The notes under the pieces were generated by a model, which saw nothing but the letters and a program-made list of their open reading frames with translations, was not told the DNA's origin and made no database searches. Made by a program: the position numbers and the translations under genes. Shown here piece by piece: positions 27,925 through 36,265 of a stretch of DNA of 64,000 nt. Positions within the stretch are counted from its first letter, which is position 1. Every line of letters starts with the position of its first letter. This DNA is from CAYFPX01 sp964519895 (GTDB lineage: Bacteria > Myxococcota_A > UBA796 > CAJQPC01): contig CAZFLE010000024.1 of assembly GCA_964519895.1 (NCBI GenBank), forward strand, positions 10,088 through 74,087, written 5' to 3'.

Positions 27925-29690
27925 TCACAGGCCCTGGCCGAACACCAGGTAGGCCGCGCCGGCGTCGTTGCCGGCGTCGCTCTGGCCCGTGGCACCGACC
28001 ACCAGGTCGTCCTTGGCGTCGCCGTCCAGGTCGTCGGCCGCCCACAGGCTCGTGCCCGCCCCTTCTCCCCCGACGCGGCCTGCCAGCGCCAGCCCCGCAT
28101 CGCCCACGTCCCCGATCGGATCACCGCCGATCAGCGGCCCATAGAAGACCCAGGTCATGCCTGCGTCGCCGTGGCCGTCGTGGGTGACCCCGGGACCCCC
28201 AAGGACAAGGTCCAGCACCCCGTCCCCGTCGAAGTCCCCGGCGTGGCCCGAGGCGCCGGTCTGGGTCTTGTTGTGGGGGCCCAGGATGCGCAGATCGGCG
28301 TCGGCCAGTCCGTTGGATCCCCCCAAGGGACCCCTCAGCACATAGGCGGCGCCAGTACCGTCCGCCCCGTCGACCTTGAGCTCGGGTGCGCCGACCAAGA
28401 TGTCGTCGTAGCCGTCGTCGTCCAGATCGCCCAGGGCGGCCAGGTGGCTCCCGGCCTCGCTGCCGTCGGCTTCGCCCCGGAGCACGGCGTCGGCCTGGGT
28501 GATCCGCACCACACCCGGGGCCAGCCGAGCGCCGGACAGCACATAGGCGGCCCCGGCGTTGCTGCCGGCGGTGTCCTCGCGGCTGGCGCCCAGCACCACG
28601 TCGTCCTTGCCGTCTCCGTCCAGATCCCCGGCACCCGCCACGGCCGCGCCCAGCCAGTCCCGGTCCGTTGCGGCCTCGAAGGTCGTGTCCGCGTCCACCG
28701 GACGCGCATCGCGGGAGACCGGGCCCAGCCACAGCCAGACCTCACCCGCCTCGATCTCGGCGCCGGCATTGGGTGTGCCCACCAACAGGTCCGGCACGTC
28801 GTCGCCGTTCACGTCGGCCCAGCCGACCGACGTTCCCAGCTCGTCGTTGTAGGCAGCCCCGATGATGCGGCCGTCCGCGTCGCCCAGGGACGCCCGGCCC
28901 TCGGGCACGCCGGACCACCAGTACACCGCGCCGTTGCCCGAGATGCCGCCCTGGCCGCTGCGCGGTGCGGACACCACCAGGTCGTCGTGGCCGTCCTGGT
29001 CCAGGTCGCCTGGCAGGAGCACGGCGCTGCCCGCGTAGTCCGCCATGGACTCGCCATAGAGCCGGCTGGACAGGTCGTCCAGGGCCAGGTCGGCCGTGAC
29101 GGGACCCAGCACCAGGTAAGCGCCACCGGTGTGGTCGGCGCCGTCTGTGTTCAGGGAGCTCGCGCCTAACAGCAGGTCCGGCCAGCCGTCCCCGTCCACG
29201 TCGGACCCTGCCACGGCGCTGCCGAGCTCGTCGTTGGTGGACTCCCCGGTCACCACCAGGTCCCCGTCCCCCAGCAGCCGCTCGCCGACCGCCCGGCAAG
29301 CCGCCGCTTGGCCATCGCAGTCATTGTCCAGCCCGTCGTCGCAGATCTCCGGCGCCTGGGGATGGATCGAGGGGTCCTCGTCGTCACAGTCCCCGTCGAC
29401 CTCGGACCGACCGTCGCCGTCGTCGTCGTGGTTCACGGTGCCGTCGTCGATGGTGCCGTCGCAGTCGTCGTCCACGCCATCGGGCAGCTCCTCGGCGTCC
29501 GGGTGCACGCTGTCGTCCCCGTCGTCGCAGTCCCCGTCGGTCTCGCTCCAGCCGTCGCCGTCGTCGTCGTAGTCCACGGTGCCGTTGTCGGTCCGACCGT
29601 CGCAATCGTCGTCCAGAGGTGGCCGTCACCGTCCCAGTCGTCGCCGAATTCGTCCACGCAGGCGCAGAGCAGCAGCAGGGGGAGCAGCAT
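27925..29690 (-). CDS. FG-GAP/integrin-alpha-like lipoprotein, interrupted by a one-base frameshift
   Basis: The ATG at 29690 starts a clear lipoprotein signal (MLLPLLLLCAC) and then DEFGDDWDGDGH. At about 29615 the coding frame moves by one base, and the body continues in another frame to the stop at 27925. Corrected length is ~588 aa. The body has three MopE-like acidic modules, then seven FG-GAP blades (DLDGDGKDDVVLGA, DVDGDGWPDLLLGA, DFDGDGVLDLVLGG) of an integrin-alpha-type propeller with calcium loops. One missing base around CACCTCTGG restores the expected D-x-DG-x-x-x-DDDCDG pattern. This is a sequencing error or a recent mutation; no slippery heptamer suggests programmed shifting. 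If the mutation is real, the protein would lose its signal. Confidence 0.75.
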
Positions 29691-29745
29691 CCTCACCTTG
29701 GCCCCATCGGCCCCGGAGAGGGGCGGCTTGAGCAGGGGCCCGACG

Positions 29746-31779
29746 CTACTCGATCGTCATCGAGATGTGGTCGACGTCGACGGTGCTCTCGCTGCCCGCC
29801 TGGACGGTCAGGCGGGTGTGGAAGACCGGCCGAGCGCCGCCAGAGGGCGCCGTGGCGGACACGGTGGTCTGCTGCCAGCTGGTCGTGAGCGGCACCGTGC
29901 TCGTGTCCGACTGGAGCGGCTTGGTCCACATCTGCTGGTCCCGGAAGTCCAGGGTCAGCCTGGCCTGGTCGGCCTCGCTGCCGCCGCGCAGCCACAGCGT
30001 GACCGTGACCTGTTGACCGTCGACGGCCGGGTTGGGCTGGTGGACCTCGGCGTCCTGGGTGAGCTGCAGGAAGAACCCCCCGTCGTGGGCTCGGCCGGCG
30101 TCCTGGATCCGGGCGACGCCGTCGTCGGTGTAGTACCGCCACCCGTACCCCCCAAAGGGTGCCGAGAGCTCGAAGCTGCCGTTGGCCACGTCGCCGTCGG
30201 CGCCGAAACCGCTCATCACGTCCTGGATCCCCGGGGTCCAGCCCAGGGTCTCTTCCAGATGACGGGCCAGGGTCGCGGCCATGCCGCCGTGGTCCGACTC
30301 GCAGCCGTGCCACTGCTCGAAGACCCAGGGAAAGGTCGCGACCGACAGGTTCGCGTCCCCGCGCTCGGCCGCCACTTCGTCGGTGTAGTTCGCGGTCTCG
30401 TCGTAGTCCCAGCCCCAGGCGTTGTAGAGCACGATGTGGGCGTCGGGGTGCACTGCCCTCAGGTCGTCGAGCAGGGCGTGGTAGTCGGCTCGGATCGTGG
30501 CCTCGGCGCGGCCCACGTCGTTGGCCCCCAGGTTGACCACGACCAGGTCCGCCGGGTTCGACGCGAAGTCCCAGGTGTCGTCGGCCGCGTCGTAGTCCAC
30601 CCGGGTGAACCGGTCGTGGACCTGGGCGATGCGGGAGCCGGACCACGAGATGTTCTGGACCTCGGCGTCGAAGAGGCGGCCGATGATGCCGGCGTAGCCG
30701 AAGTGGTGCCCGTCCCGATCGACGCCGCCGCGGTTCTGCTCGGACTCGAGGGAGTAGCCGGCCAGGTTGGAGTCCCCGTAGAACTCGATGCGGCGAGCGG
30801 GGCGGGACGGAGGCTCGGTCAGGCCGCTGCCAAAGACCACGACTCCCGTCAGGGTGCCGGCGCTGCCGTAGTTGGTCTCCTTGACCCACTCCAGGGTGTG
30901 CTCGCCGTCGTCCAGGTCCCGGGCCAGCACGTGCAGGGCCAGGCCAGGCTCGAGCTCCTGCTTGACCGAGCCCAGGTGGTCGTCGTCCACCACCGCACGC
31001 AGGCTCTCGGAGCGCGACCCGGTGTCGAAGAGCACGCCCACTCCGGTGCCCCGGAAGCCCACCTGGAGCGCGGAGCCCTGCCAGCCACAGCGGGGTGCGG
31101 CCGGATCGGTCAGGTCCCAGCGGCCGACCCGCTGCATCGCCGGATCGTCGGCGGGCACCAGGGTGGCGGTCGGGTCGACGAAGGCCAGGTCGTCCACCAC
31201 CAGCTCGATCAGCGGGTCGGCTTCCAGGCCCAGGATCAGGCGGGCGTCGCCGGACGGAGGGCTGAAGTCGCCGGCGAGCTCGGTCCAGTCGGCCCCGACT
31301 GTCGCGGTGGCCACCGTGACCGATGGCTGTCCGGCCTCGGTGAGGGTCAGCGCGACCTGGGCCGCGTCGGGACCGACCACACGGACCCACGCCGCGGCGC
31401 CATAGGGCCGGTCCGGCTCGACCCAGGGCCGGACGTCCTGGGTCAGGATCACGCCGTCCTGGGCCCGCGCGGGTACACCCAGGGCGTGGGCGCCGCTGTG
31501 GGGGTCTTCGGTCGTCACCGCGCCGTCGGTGCGCCAGCCGGTCGCGTCCCCCGTCTCGAAGCCCGGGTTGGTGAGCACGTTCCAGCCCGCCGGGTCCCGC
31601 GGGGTCGTGGCTGGGGTCCCGCTGTCCTGGGTGTGCCCGGGGCCGCCGGTGTCGGTCTCGGCCGTGGCGGTGTCGGTCTGGTCGGTCGCCGTGTCGGAGG
31701 GGGGCGGGGGGGTGCCGGAGTCGGTGGCCGGGGTTTCGGTGCCGGAACAGGCGAGCCAGGCGAGGGCCAGGATGTGCAT
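29746..31779 (-). CDS. SGNH-hydrolase lipoprotein (CE2-like esterase) with carbohydrate-binding-like modules
   Basis: 677 aa, ATG at 31779 preceded by GAAGGG. The lipoprotein signal MHILALAWLAC is followed by a Thr/Asp-rich linker. Residues ~65-200 form a CBM4/9-like jelly roll (NVLTNPGFETGDATGW). Next is a beta domain like the N-terminal half of CE2 esterases (VGFRGTGVGVLFDTGS), then the SGNH core with the Ser block EFYGDSNLAGYS, the Asn block VVVNLGANDVG and the Asp-His block SDHGG. A second jelly-roll-like module (NGSFELSAPFGGYGW) ends the protein. CE2 enzymes deacetylate plant or microbial polysaccharides; surface degradation of acetylated glycans is the best guess. Confidence 0.82.
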   Translation of the reverse strand: MHILALAWLACSGTETPATDSGTPPPPSDTATDQTDTATAETDTGGPGHTQDSGTPATTPRDPAGWNVLTNPGFETGDATGWRTDGAVTTEDPHSGAHALGVPARAQDGVILTQDVRPWVEPDRPYGAAAWVRVVGPDAAQVALTLTEAGQPSVTVATATVGADWTELAGDFSPPSGDARLILGLEADPLIELVVDDLAFVDPTATLVPADDPAMQRVGRWDLTDPAAPRCGWQGSALQVGFRGTGVGVLFDTGSRSESLRAVVDDDHLGSVKQELEPGLALHVLARDLDDGEHTLEWVKETNYGSAGTLTGVVVFGSGLTEPPSRPARRIEFYGDSNLAGYSLESEQNRGGVDRDGHHFGYAGIIGRLFDAEVQNISWSGSRIAQVHDRFTRVDYDAADDTWDFASNPADLVVVNLGANDVGRAEATIRADYHALLDDLRAVHPDAHIVLYNAWGWDYDETANYTDEVAAERGDANLSVATFPWVFEQWHGCESDHGGMAATLARHLEETLGWTPGIQDVMSGFGADGDVANGSFELSAPFGGYGWRYYTDDGVARIQDAGRAHDGGFFLQLTQDAEVHQPNPAVDGQQVTVTLWLRGGSEADQARLTLDFRDQQMWTKPLQSDTSTVPLTTSWQQTTVSATAPSGGARPVFHTRLTVQAGSESTVDVDHISMTIE

Positions 31780-31831
31780 GGACCCTTCGTACCCCGGCCC
31801 CGGGCCTGTCGTCGGGCTATCGGGGAGCCCG

Positions 31832-32587
31832 ATGGCGATGATGGACCGGCTCCGCAGCTTCCGGCAGGGTCTGGGGGTGTTCCGCCCTCGGCTCTGGCCC
31901 ACCCTCGGGGCCGGCTTCGTGGTGGTGACAGCCCTGGGGCTCTGTCAGTGGCAGGTCCGCCGGGACGGAGAGCGCAACCAGTACCTGGACGCCGCGCGGA
32001 AGGCCTGGGACCTCCCCCGGGTCGACGAGGCCGCGCTCGCCGCACCCGACCAGGTCTGGTTCCGGGACGTCACCCTGACCGGGGCCTACACCCCCCGGGT
32101 CATGCTCGAGGGCGGGCGACGGGTCGACGGCGCCGTGGGCTATGGCGTGCTCCAGGTCTTCGAGACCGCCGGCGGGCGCCAGCTGCTGGTGAACCGCGGG
32201 GACCTGCGCCGGGCCGATCGGGACAAGGGTCTGGCCGCCCTGGACCACGGGGCTCCGACGACCCTGCGGGGCCAGCTACGCCCGCTCCCGGCAGGGGGCG
32301 ACAACCCGCCTGTCGAGTCCGCTGACCTCCCGCCGATCTGGGGCCAGCGAAACGTCGGCGCGATCCACGCCTGGGCGGGCGGGCTGGAACCGGGGCTCTG
32401 GATCTGGGCGGGCGAGCGGCTGGCCCCGGGCGAAGAGCCCACGCCGGACCCCCTCCTCGCCACCGGCTACGGGCCCGCGGTCCGCGACAACACGAGCCTG
32501 CACTACGCCAAGCAGTGGTTCGCCCTGGCGCTCATCATCGGAGCCCTGTGGGGCTGGGCGTCGTTTGAGGCGAACCAACGCCGCTGA
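31832..32587 (+). CDS. SURF1-family protein
   Basis: 251 aa, ATG at 31832 shortly after GGGGAG; two further in-frame ATGs lie within four codons. One membrane helix near residues 20-40 (LWPTLGAGFVVVTALGLCQWQVRR) and one at the C-terminus (WFALALIIGALWGWASFE) bracket a periplasmic domain with VLVNRGDLRR-like and NTSLHYAKQW motifs. This is the SURF1 layout used in cytochrome c oxidase assembly. No cox or heme A synthesis gene lies in the window, so it stands alone here. Confidence 0.85.
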   Translation: MAMMDRLRSFRQGLGVFRPRLWPTLGAGFVVVTALGLCQWQVRRDGERNQYLDAARKAWDLPRVDEAALAAPDQVWFRDVTLTGAYTPRVMLEGGRRVDGAVGYGVLQVFETAGGRQLLVNRGDLRRADRDKGLAALDHGAPTTLRGQLRPLPAGGDNPPVESADLPPIWGQRNVGAIHAWAGGLEPGLWIWAGERLAPGEEPTPDPLLATGYGPAVRDNTSLHYAKQWFALALIIGALWGWASFEANQRR

Positions 32588-32607
32588 GCGGCTGACATCG
32601 TCCTGAC

Positions 32608-32623
32608 CCGGCGTCATCGCCGG
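32608..32623 (+). terminator. Possible GC hairpin terminator after the SURF1-like gene
   Basis: CCGGCG pairs with CGCCGG across a TCAT loop, 20 bp past the stop. No U-rich tract follows, so it may act only as an mRNA 3' structure. Confidence 0.3.
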
Positions 32624-32706
32624 TCACGCCCGGTCACCCGATCTCTCCCGACCGAAGCCGCGTCCCGGGGCCCACACCCAGGGACCGTCTCACACGGGAG
32701 AGCACC

Positions 32707-33582
32707 ATGACCATCCTCCTCACCTTGTCCGCGAGCGCCCTGGCCGGTGACGCCAAGATCGTCGGTGGCACCGAAGCCGGCAGCGCCTGGCCCGAGGTGG
32801 CGGCGCTCCTCCAGGGTGGAGAGGCCGTCTGCACCGGGGTGCTGATCGCGCCCGACGTGGTGCTGTCGGCCGGCCACTGCGGTAAGCGCATCGACCAGGT
32901 GCACCTGAAGGCCGAGAGCCTGAGCGGGCCAGGGGAGACCCTGGGGGTTCGCGAAGTCGTGCGCTATCCCCAGCACTACACGACCTATGACCTGGAGGTG
33001 TTGCTCCTGGACCGCGAGTCCAGCGTGACCCCGGCGACCATCGCCCAGGACTGTGTGCTCGACGAGCTCGTCGATGGCGCCAGTGCCACCATCGTGGGCT
33101 ACGGCGCGGTGGACAAGCGCGGCAGTGAGTACGTGGACGAGCTCCTGCACGCCCAGGTCCAGGTCACCGATCCGGACTGCCAGGCGACGGAGCGAGGCTG
33201 CATGGAAGAGGTCAGCCCCGGCGGCGAACTCGGCGCGGGCGGTGACGGCACCGACACCTGCTACGGCGACTCCGGCGGCCCGATCTTCCTGAACACCGGC
33301 GACGGAGATTTCCTGGTGGGCATCACCTCCCGGGGCTGGGACGACGTGACAGTCGACTGCGGTCAGGGGGGCATCTACGTGCGCCCCGACGCGGTCTTGT
33401 CCTGGCTCGAGGAGGCGGGCGGCTGGGACCTCGCCCAGCCCGACTGCGGCTCCGGCGGCACCGCTGCAGAGCCCACCGAGGACGGGCCGCTGCCGGTCGG
33501 CGGGTGCGCGGTGACCCCCGCGTCCCCCTGGGCACTCGGCTTCCTGATGCCGCTGGTGCTGTGGGGCCGTCGACGTTCTTGA
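32707..33582 (+). CDS. Trypsin-like serine protease (S1A) with MYXO-CTERM-like tail
   Basis: 291 aa, ATG at 32707 behind GGGAGAG. The signal peptide ends at ALAGDAK, then IVGGTEAG, the mature N-terminus typical of activated trypsins. The triad is complete: His57 (SAGHC), Asp95 (YDLEVLLL) and Ser189 (GDSGGP). After the domain come a short linker and GGCAVTPASPWALGFLMPLVLWGRRRS, a Cys, one hydrophobic helix and an Arg tail, as in MYXO-CTERM anchors. It is therefore a secreted, surface-tethered protease. The UxxU selenoprotein gene starts 35 bp downstream. Confidence 0.9.
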   Translation: MTILLTLSASALAGDAKIVGGTEAGSAWPEVAALLQGGEAVCTGVLIAPDVVLSAGHCGKRIDQVHLKAESLSGPGETLGVREVVRYPQHYTTYDLEVLLLDRESSVTPATIAQDCVLDELVDGASATIVGYGAVDKRGSEYVDELLHAQVQVTDPDCQATERGCMEEVSPGGELGAGGDGTDTCYGDSGGPIFLNTGDGDFLVGITSRGWDDVTVDCGQGGIYVRPDAVLSWLEEAGGWDLAQPDCGSGGTAAEPTEDGPLPVGGCAVTPASPWALGFLMPLVLWGRRRS

Positions 33583-33616
33583 CGATTGCGCAGGCCAGCC
33601 GGATTAGGTGCGCCCC

Positions 33617-34492
33617 ATGCCCCCGTTGCACCCCTTCCGGTTGGTCTGCGTCTCGACGCTCCTGTTCGCCTTTGCTGCAGAGCCCGCCTACGCCCAGTGA
33701 ACGATGTGAAGCGACAGCAGCCTGCCGGTCGGCAGGTCCGTGTATGACGGTGGCATGACGCCCGGACAGGCCCGGGCGGTGGTCAACGCGTGGGGCATCG
33801 CGGGTCCTCGCGGTACAGCGGGACTGGCATCGGCCCGCCTGACCCTGGGGCTGCGGCCCGGACTCACGACGACCCTGGCCCTGGCTGGGCAGCACTGGTA
33901 CGACAGCGAACGGTCGCTCCGGGACGCCCAGCTCAGCGTCACCTGGAAGGGCCTGGATCAACCGACCCAGGCGCTGCGCATCCACGGCGGGCTGACCCTG
34001 CCGACTGGGGCGACCGGTGAGACCACCGCCTTCACGCCCTGGTCCACCGGCAGCGTCGATCCCTGGGCATCGGTCGACTACTACCGGGGCAGCAGCTGGC
34101 TCGTCGGGGGCGCCTTCACGCACCGCCAGCCGCTCTACGCTGGCACAGACGGGTACCGCAACGGCGGCAAGACCAACCTGGACCTGTCCGTCGCCCGCCG
34201 GAACCGCTGGGGGGTGGCCGCCGGGCGGCTGGCGTTCATGCGCTCCGGGGCCGGCCAGGGCCGCGCCAGCGGCGAGGCTTTCACCGAGGTCGATCTGGCG
34301 CTGAGCTGGCTCCACGAGATCGACGACCAGTGGGCCGTGACGGGCCACCTGCGGGTGCCGCTCTACTACAACGCCCTGGGCACGCCGCTGCCCTACCGGG
34401 TGGCGGTGGGGCTCTCCGTCGCCCGTGTCACGGCCCGCCCCGCAGTGCTCGAGACCCAGGAACACCACCACGGCGACGGCCACAAGCACTGA
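33617..34492 (+). CDS. Outer-membrane-like selenoprotein with U-x-x-U at the mature N-terminus and His-rich tail
   Basis: 291 residues if both in-frame UGAs (33698-33700 and 33707-33709) are read as Sec. The ATG at 33617, with AGGTG upstream, begins a textbook signal peptide ending AEPAYA|Q. The next residues are U28-T-M-U31, so Sec replaces both Cys of a CxxC. The same frame continues into a beta-barrel-like body (ARLTLGLRPGLTTTLALAGQHWYD, WASVDYYRG) with alternating hydrophobic strands, ending in EHHHGDGHKH. Without readthrough the body has no export signal and the signal peptide stands alone as 27 codons. A SECIS-type hairpin follows the second UGA. Many exported proteins start their mature part with CxxC; a metal-binding or redox role is inferred from UxxU plus the His tail. 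Confidence 0.82.
33721..33736 (+). promoter_or_regulatory. Bacterial SECIS element for the UGAs at 33698 and 33707
   Basis: CCUGCC pairs perfectly with GGCAGG around a GGUC loop. The loop starts 17 nt after the second UGA and 26 nt after the first, both inside the usual bacterial range. Loop sequence and spacing match the hairpin at 154-170. Confidence 0.8.
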
Positions 34493-34519
34493 TCGCGTCC
34501 AACCGTGGGGCGTCGGGGA

Positions 34520-36265
34520 TCAGGCGTCGAGTCGCGCCTTGGCGCGCATTCGCCCGTAGACCCGTCGATAGGGGCCCTCCTGGGCGATCAGCGTGCCGTG
34601 CTGGCCCCACTGCGCCAGCCTGCCGTCCTCGAGCACGGCGACCGCGCTGGCGCGCTCGATCGTGCCCGGGCGATGGGTCACCACCAGGGTCGTCAGCTCG
34701 GGCAGCGCCGCGCCCAGGCCATCCCAGAAGGCCGCCTCGGTGTCCGCGTCCAGGGCCGCCGTCGCGTCGTCCAGTACCAGCACGCCCGGGCGCCCTGCCA
34801 GGGCGCGGGCCAGCGCGACCCTCTGGCGTTGACCCCCCGACAGGGTGACGCCGCGCTCCCCGACCACGGTGTCCAGGCCGTCCGGCAGCTGCGGCAGATC
34901 CTGGGTCAGCCGGGCCAGTGCCACGGCGCGTTCCACGTCGGCGTCGGCCAGTGCCCGGCCCAGGGTCACGTTGTCCCGCACCGTGGTGGACAACAGGACC
35001 GGGTCCTGGGGCACATAGGCGATCAGCCGGGCCAGGGCGGCCGGGTCCAGGTCCTCCCAGGGCACGCCCCCCAGGGCGACCGCGCCGGGCGTGCGCGGCA
35101 GCTGGCCCAGCAGGCCGCGGAGCAGCGTGGTCTTGCCGGAGCCGACCTCGCCGACCACGGCCACGACCGCGCCTGGCGACACCTGGAGCGTTGCATCGGC
35201 CAGCAGGGTGGCGCCGTCCGGTGCCTGGACGCTCATCTGGTCGAGCCGGATCGAGGCCTCTCCGGGCGGCCGCGGGTGCGTCGGCAGGACCAGACGCGGC
35301 AGGTCCACGACCTCTTGGAGCCGCGCCAGCGCCACACCGGCTTGCTGGTAGCGGGACAGGAAGATGCCGGTGTCGAACATCGGCCAGACCAGGGTCATCG
35401 TGAGGCCTTCGAACGTGACCAGCTGGCCCAGGGTGATGGTGCCGTCGAGCACGCCCTTGCCGCCGGCGAGCAACAGCGCGACCACGGCGAGCTGCCAGCC
35501 GTAGCCGAACATCAGGTAGACCACGTGCTGGACCATCGCGGTCTTGATCTCGGCGCTGCGCTGGGCTTCGGCGGCGGCGTGGAAGCGCTCGGCGGCCGCG
35601 TCCTCGAGCTGGTTCGCCTGGAGCACCCTCACCGCCGCGAACAGGGTCGCGAGCTGGTCATTGATCCCGGAGATCGCGGCCTGGACCTGGGCGTAGCGCT
35701 TGCCCAGGGTGCCTTGGATGCGCGACTGCACCACGATCAGGATCGGCAGGGGGAACACCACCATCACCGTCAACAGCGGCGCCATCGACACCATGGCGAC
35801 CAGACAGGCGCAGACGATCAGCGCCGCTTCGAAGGCGCGGAAGATGCCCGAGCACAGGAACCAGACCGTCTTGTCGCCGGCGTCGTCGGTCAGGCGTGTG
35901 ACCAGATCGCCCACCCGCCACCGGCCGAGCACCACCGGCGAGACGTCGCTCAGGTGGTGGAAAAGGCGGGCCCGGAGGCGGTAGCCGATCCAGGCATTCA
36001 TGACCGTGCGTCCGCCCTGGAGCACGACGTACAGCGCGGTCTGCCCCAGGCCGACCAGGAGCATCCAGCCCGCGACCTCGACCAGCCGCTCCGGCCTGGC
36101 ATCGCCCTGGACCTCGTCGACCAGGAACTGCCACAGCCAGGGGAAAGTGGCGACCAGGGTGGCGTTGACGAAGGACAGCCCGACGATCAGCGCGAGCCAG
36201 CCTCGGCTGCCGGTCCACACGTGGCTGAACCAGGCCCACACCAGATTGGTCGAGAGCGCCTTCAC
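34520..36265 (-). CDS. ABC exporter half-transporter, degenerate Walker B subunit
   Basis: 581 aa from a GTG at 36265 that overlaps the upstream stop by four bases (GTGA). It has six membrane helices, then a nucleotide-binding domain with Walker A GEVGSGKTT, a Q-loop (YVPQDPVLL), a canonical signature LSGGQRQRV, a Walker B VLVLDDATAALD and an H-loop VVTHRP. The catalytic Glu after Walker B is Asp. Together with the unusual signature of the partner, this is the arrangement of heterodimeric exporters of the TM287/288 or LmrCD type, in which one ATP site is weak. The substrate is unknown: drug, lipid or peptide. Confidence 0.88.
   Translation of the reverse strand: MKALSTNLVWAWFSHVWTGSRGWLALIVGLSFVNATLVATFPWLWQFLVDEVQGDARPERLVEVAGWMLLVGLGQTALYVVLQGGRTVMNAWIGYRLRARLFHHLSDVSPVVLGRWRVGDLVTRLTDDAGDKTVWFLCSGIFRAFEAALIVCACLVAMVSMAPLLTVMVVFPLPILIVVQSRIQGTLGKRYAQVQAAISGINDQLATLFAAVRVLQANQLEDAAAERFHAAAEAQRSAEIKTAMVQHVVYLMFGYGWQLAVVALLLAGGKGVLDGTITLGQLVTFEGLTMTLVWPMFDTGIFLSRYQQAGVALARLQEVVDLPRLVLPTHPRPPGEASIRLDQMSVQAPDGATLLADATLQVSPGAVVAVVGEVGSGKTTLLRGLLGQLPRTPGAVALGGVPWEDLDPAALARLIAYVPQDPVLLSTTVRDNVTLGRALADADVERAVALARLTQDLPQLPDGLDTVVGERGVTLSGGQRQRVALARALAGRPGVLVLDDATAALDADTEAAFWDGLGAALPELTTLVVTHRPGTIERASAVAVLEDGRLAQWGQHGTLIAQEGPYRRVYGRMRAKARLDA

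Noticed and set aside
29615..29635. UGA just upstream of the FG-GAP body frame, as a possible third selenocysteine
   Set aside because: The sequence before it in that frame is not protein-like, while the other frame there has a clear lipoprotein signal; no GGU hairpin follows. A frameshift explains it better.
34490..34510. The final UGA of the UxxU gene as another Sec codon
   Set aside because: No suitable hairpin follows and the downstream frame has no coding character.
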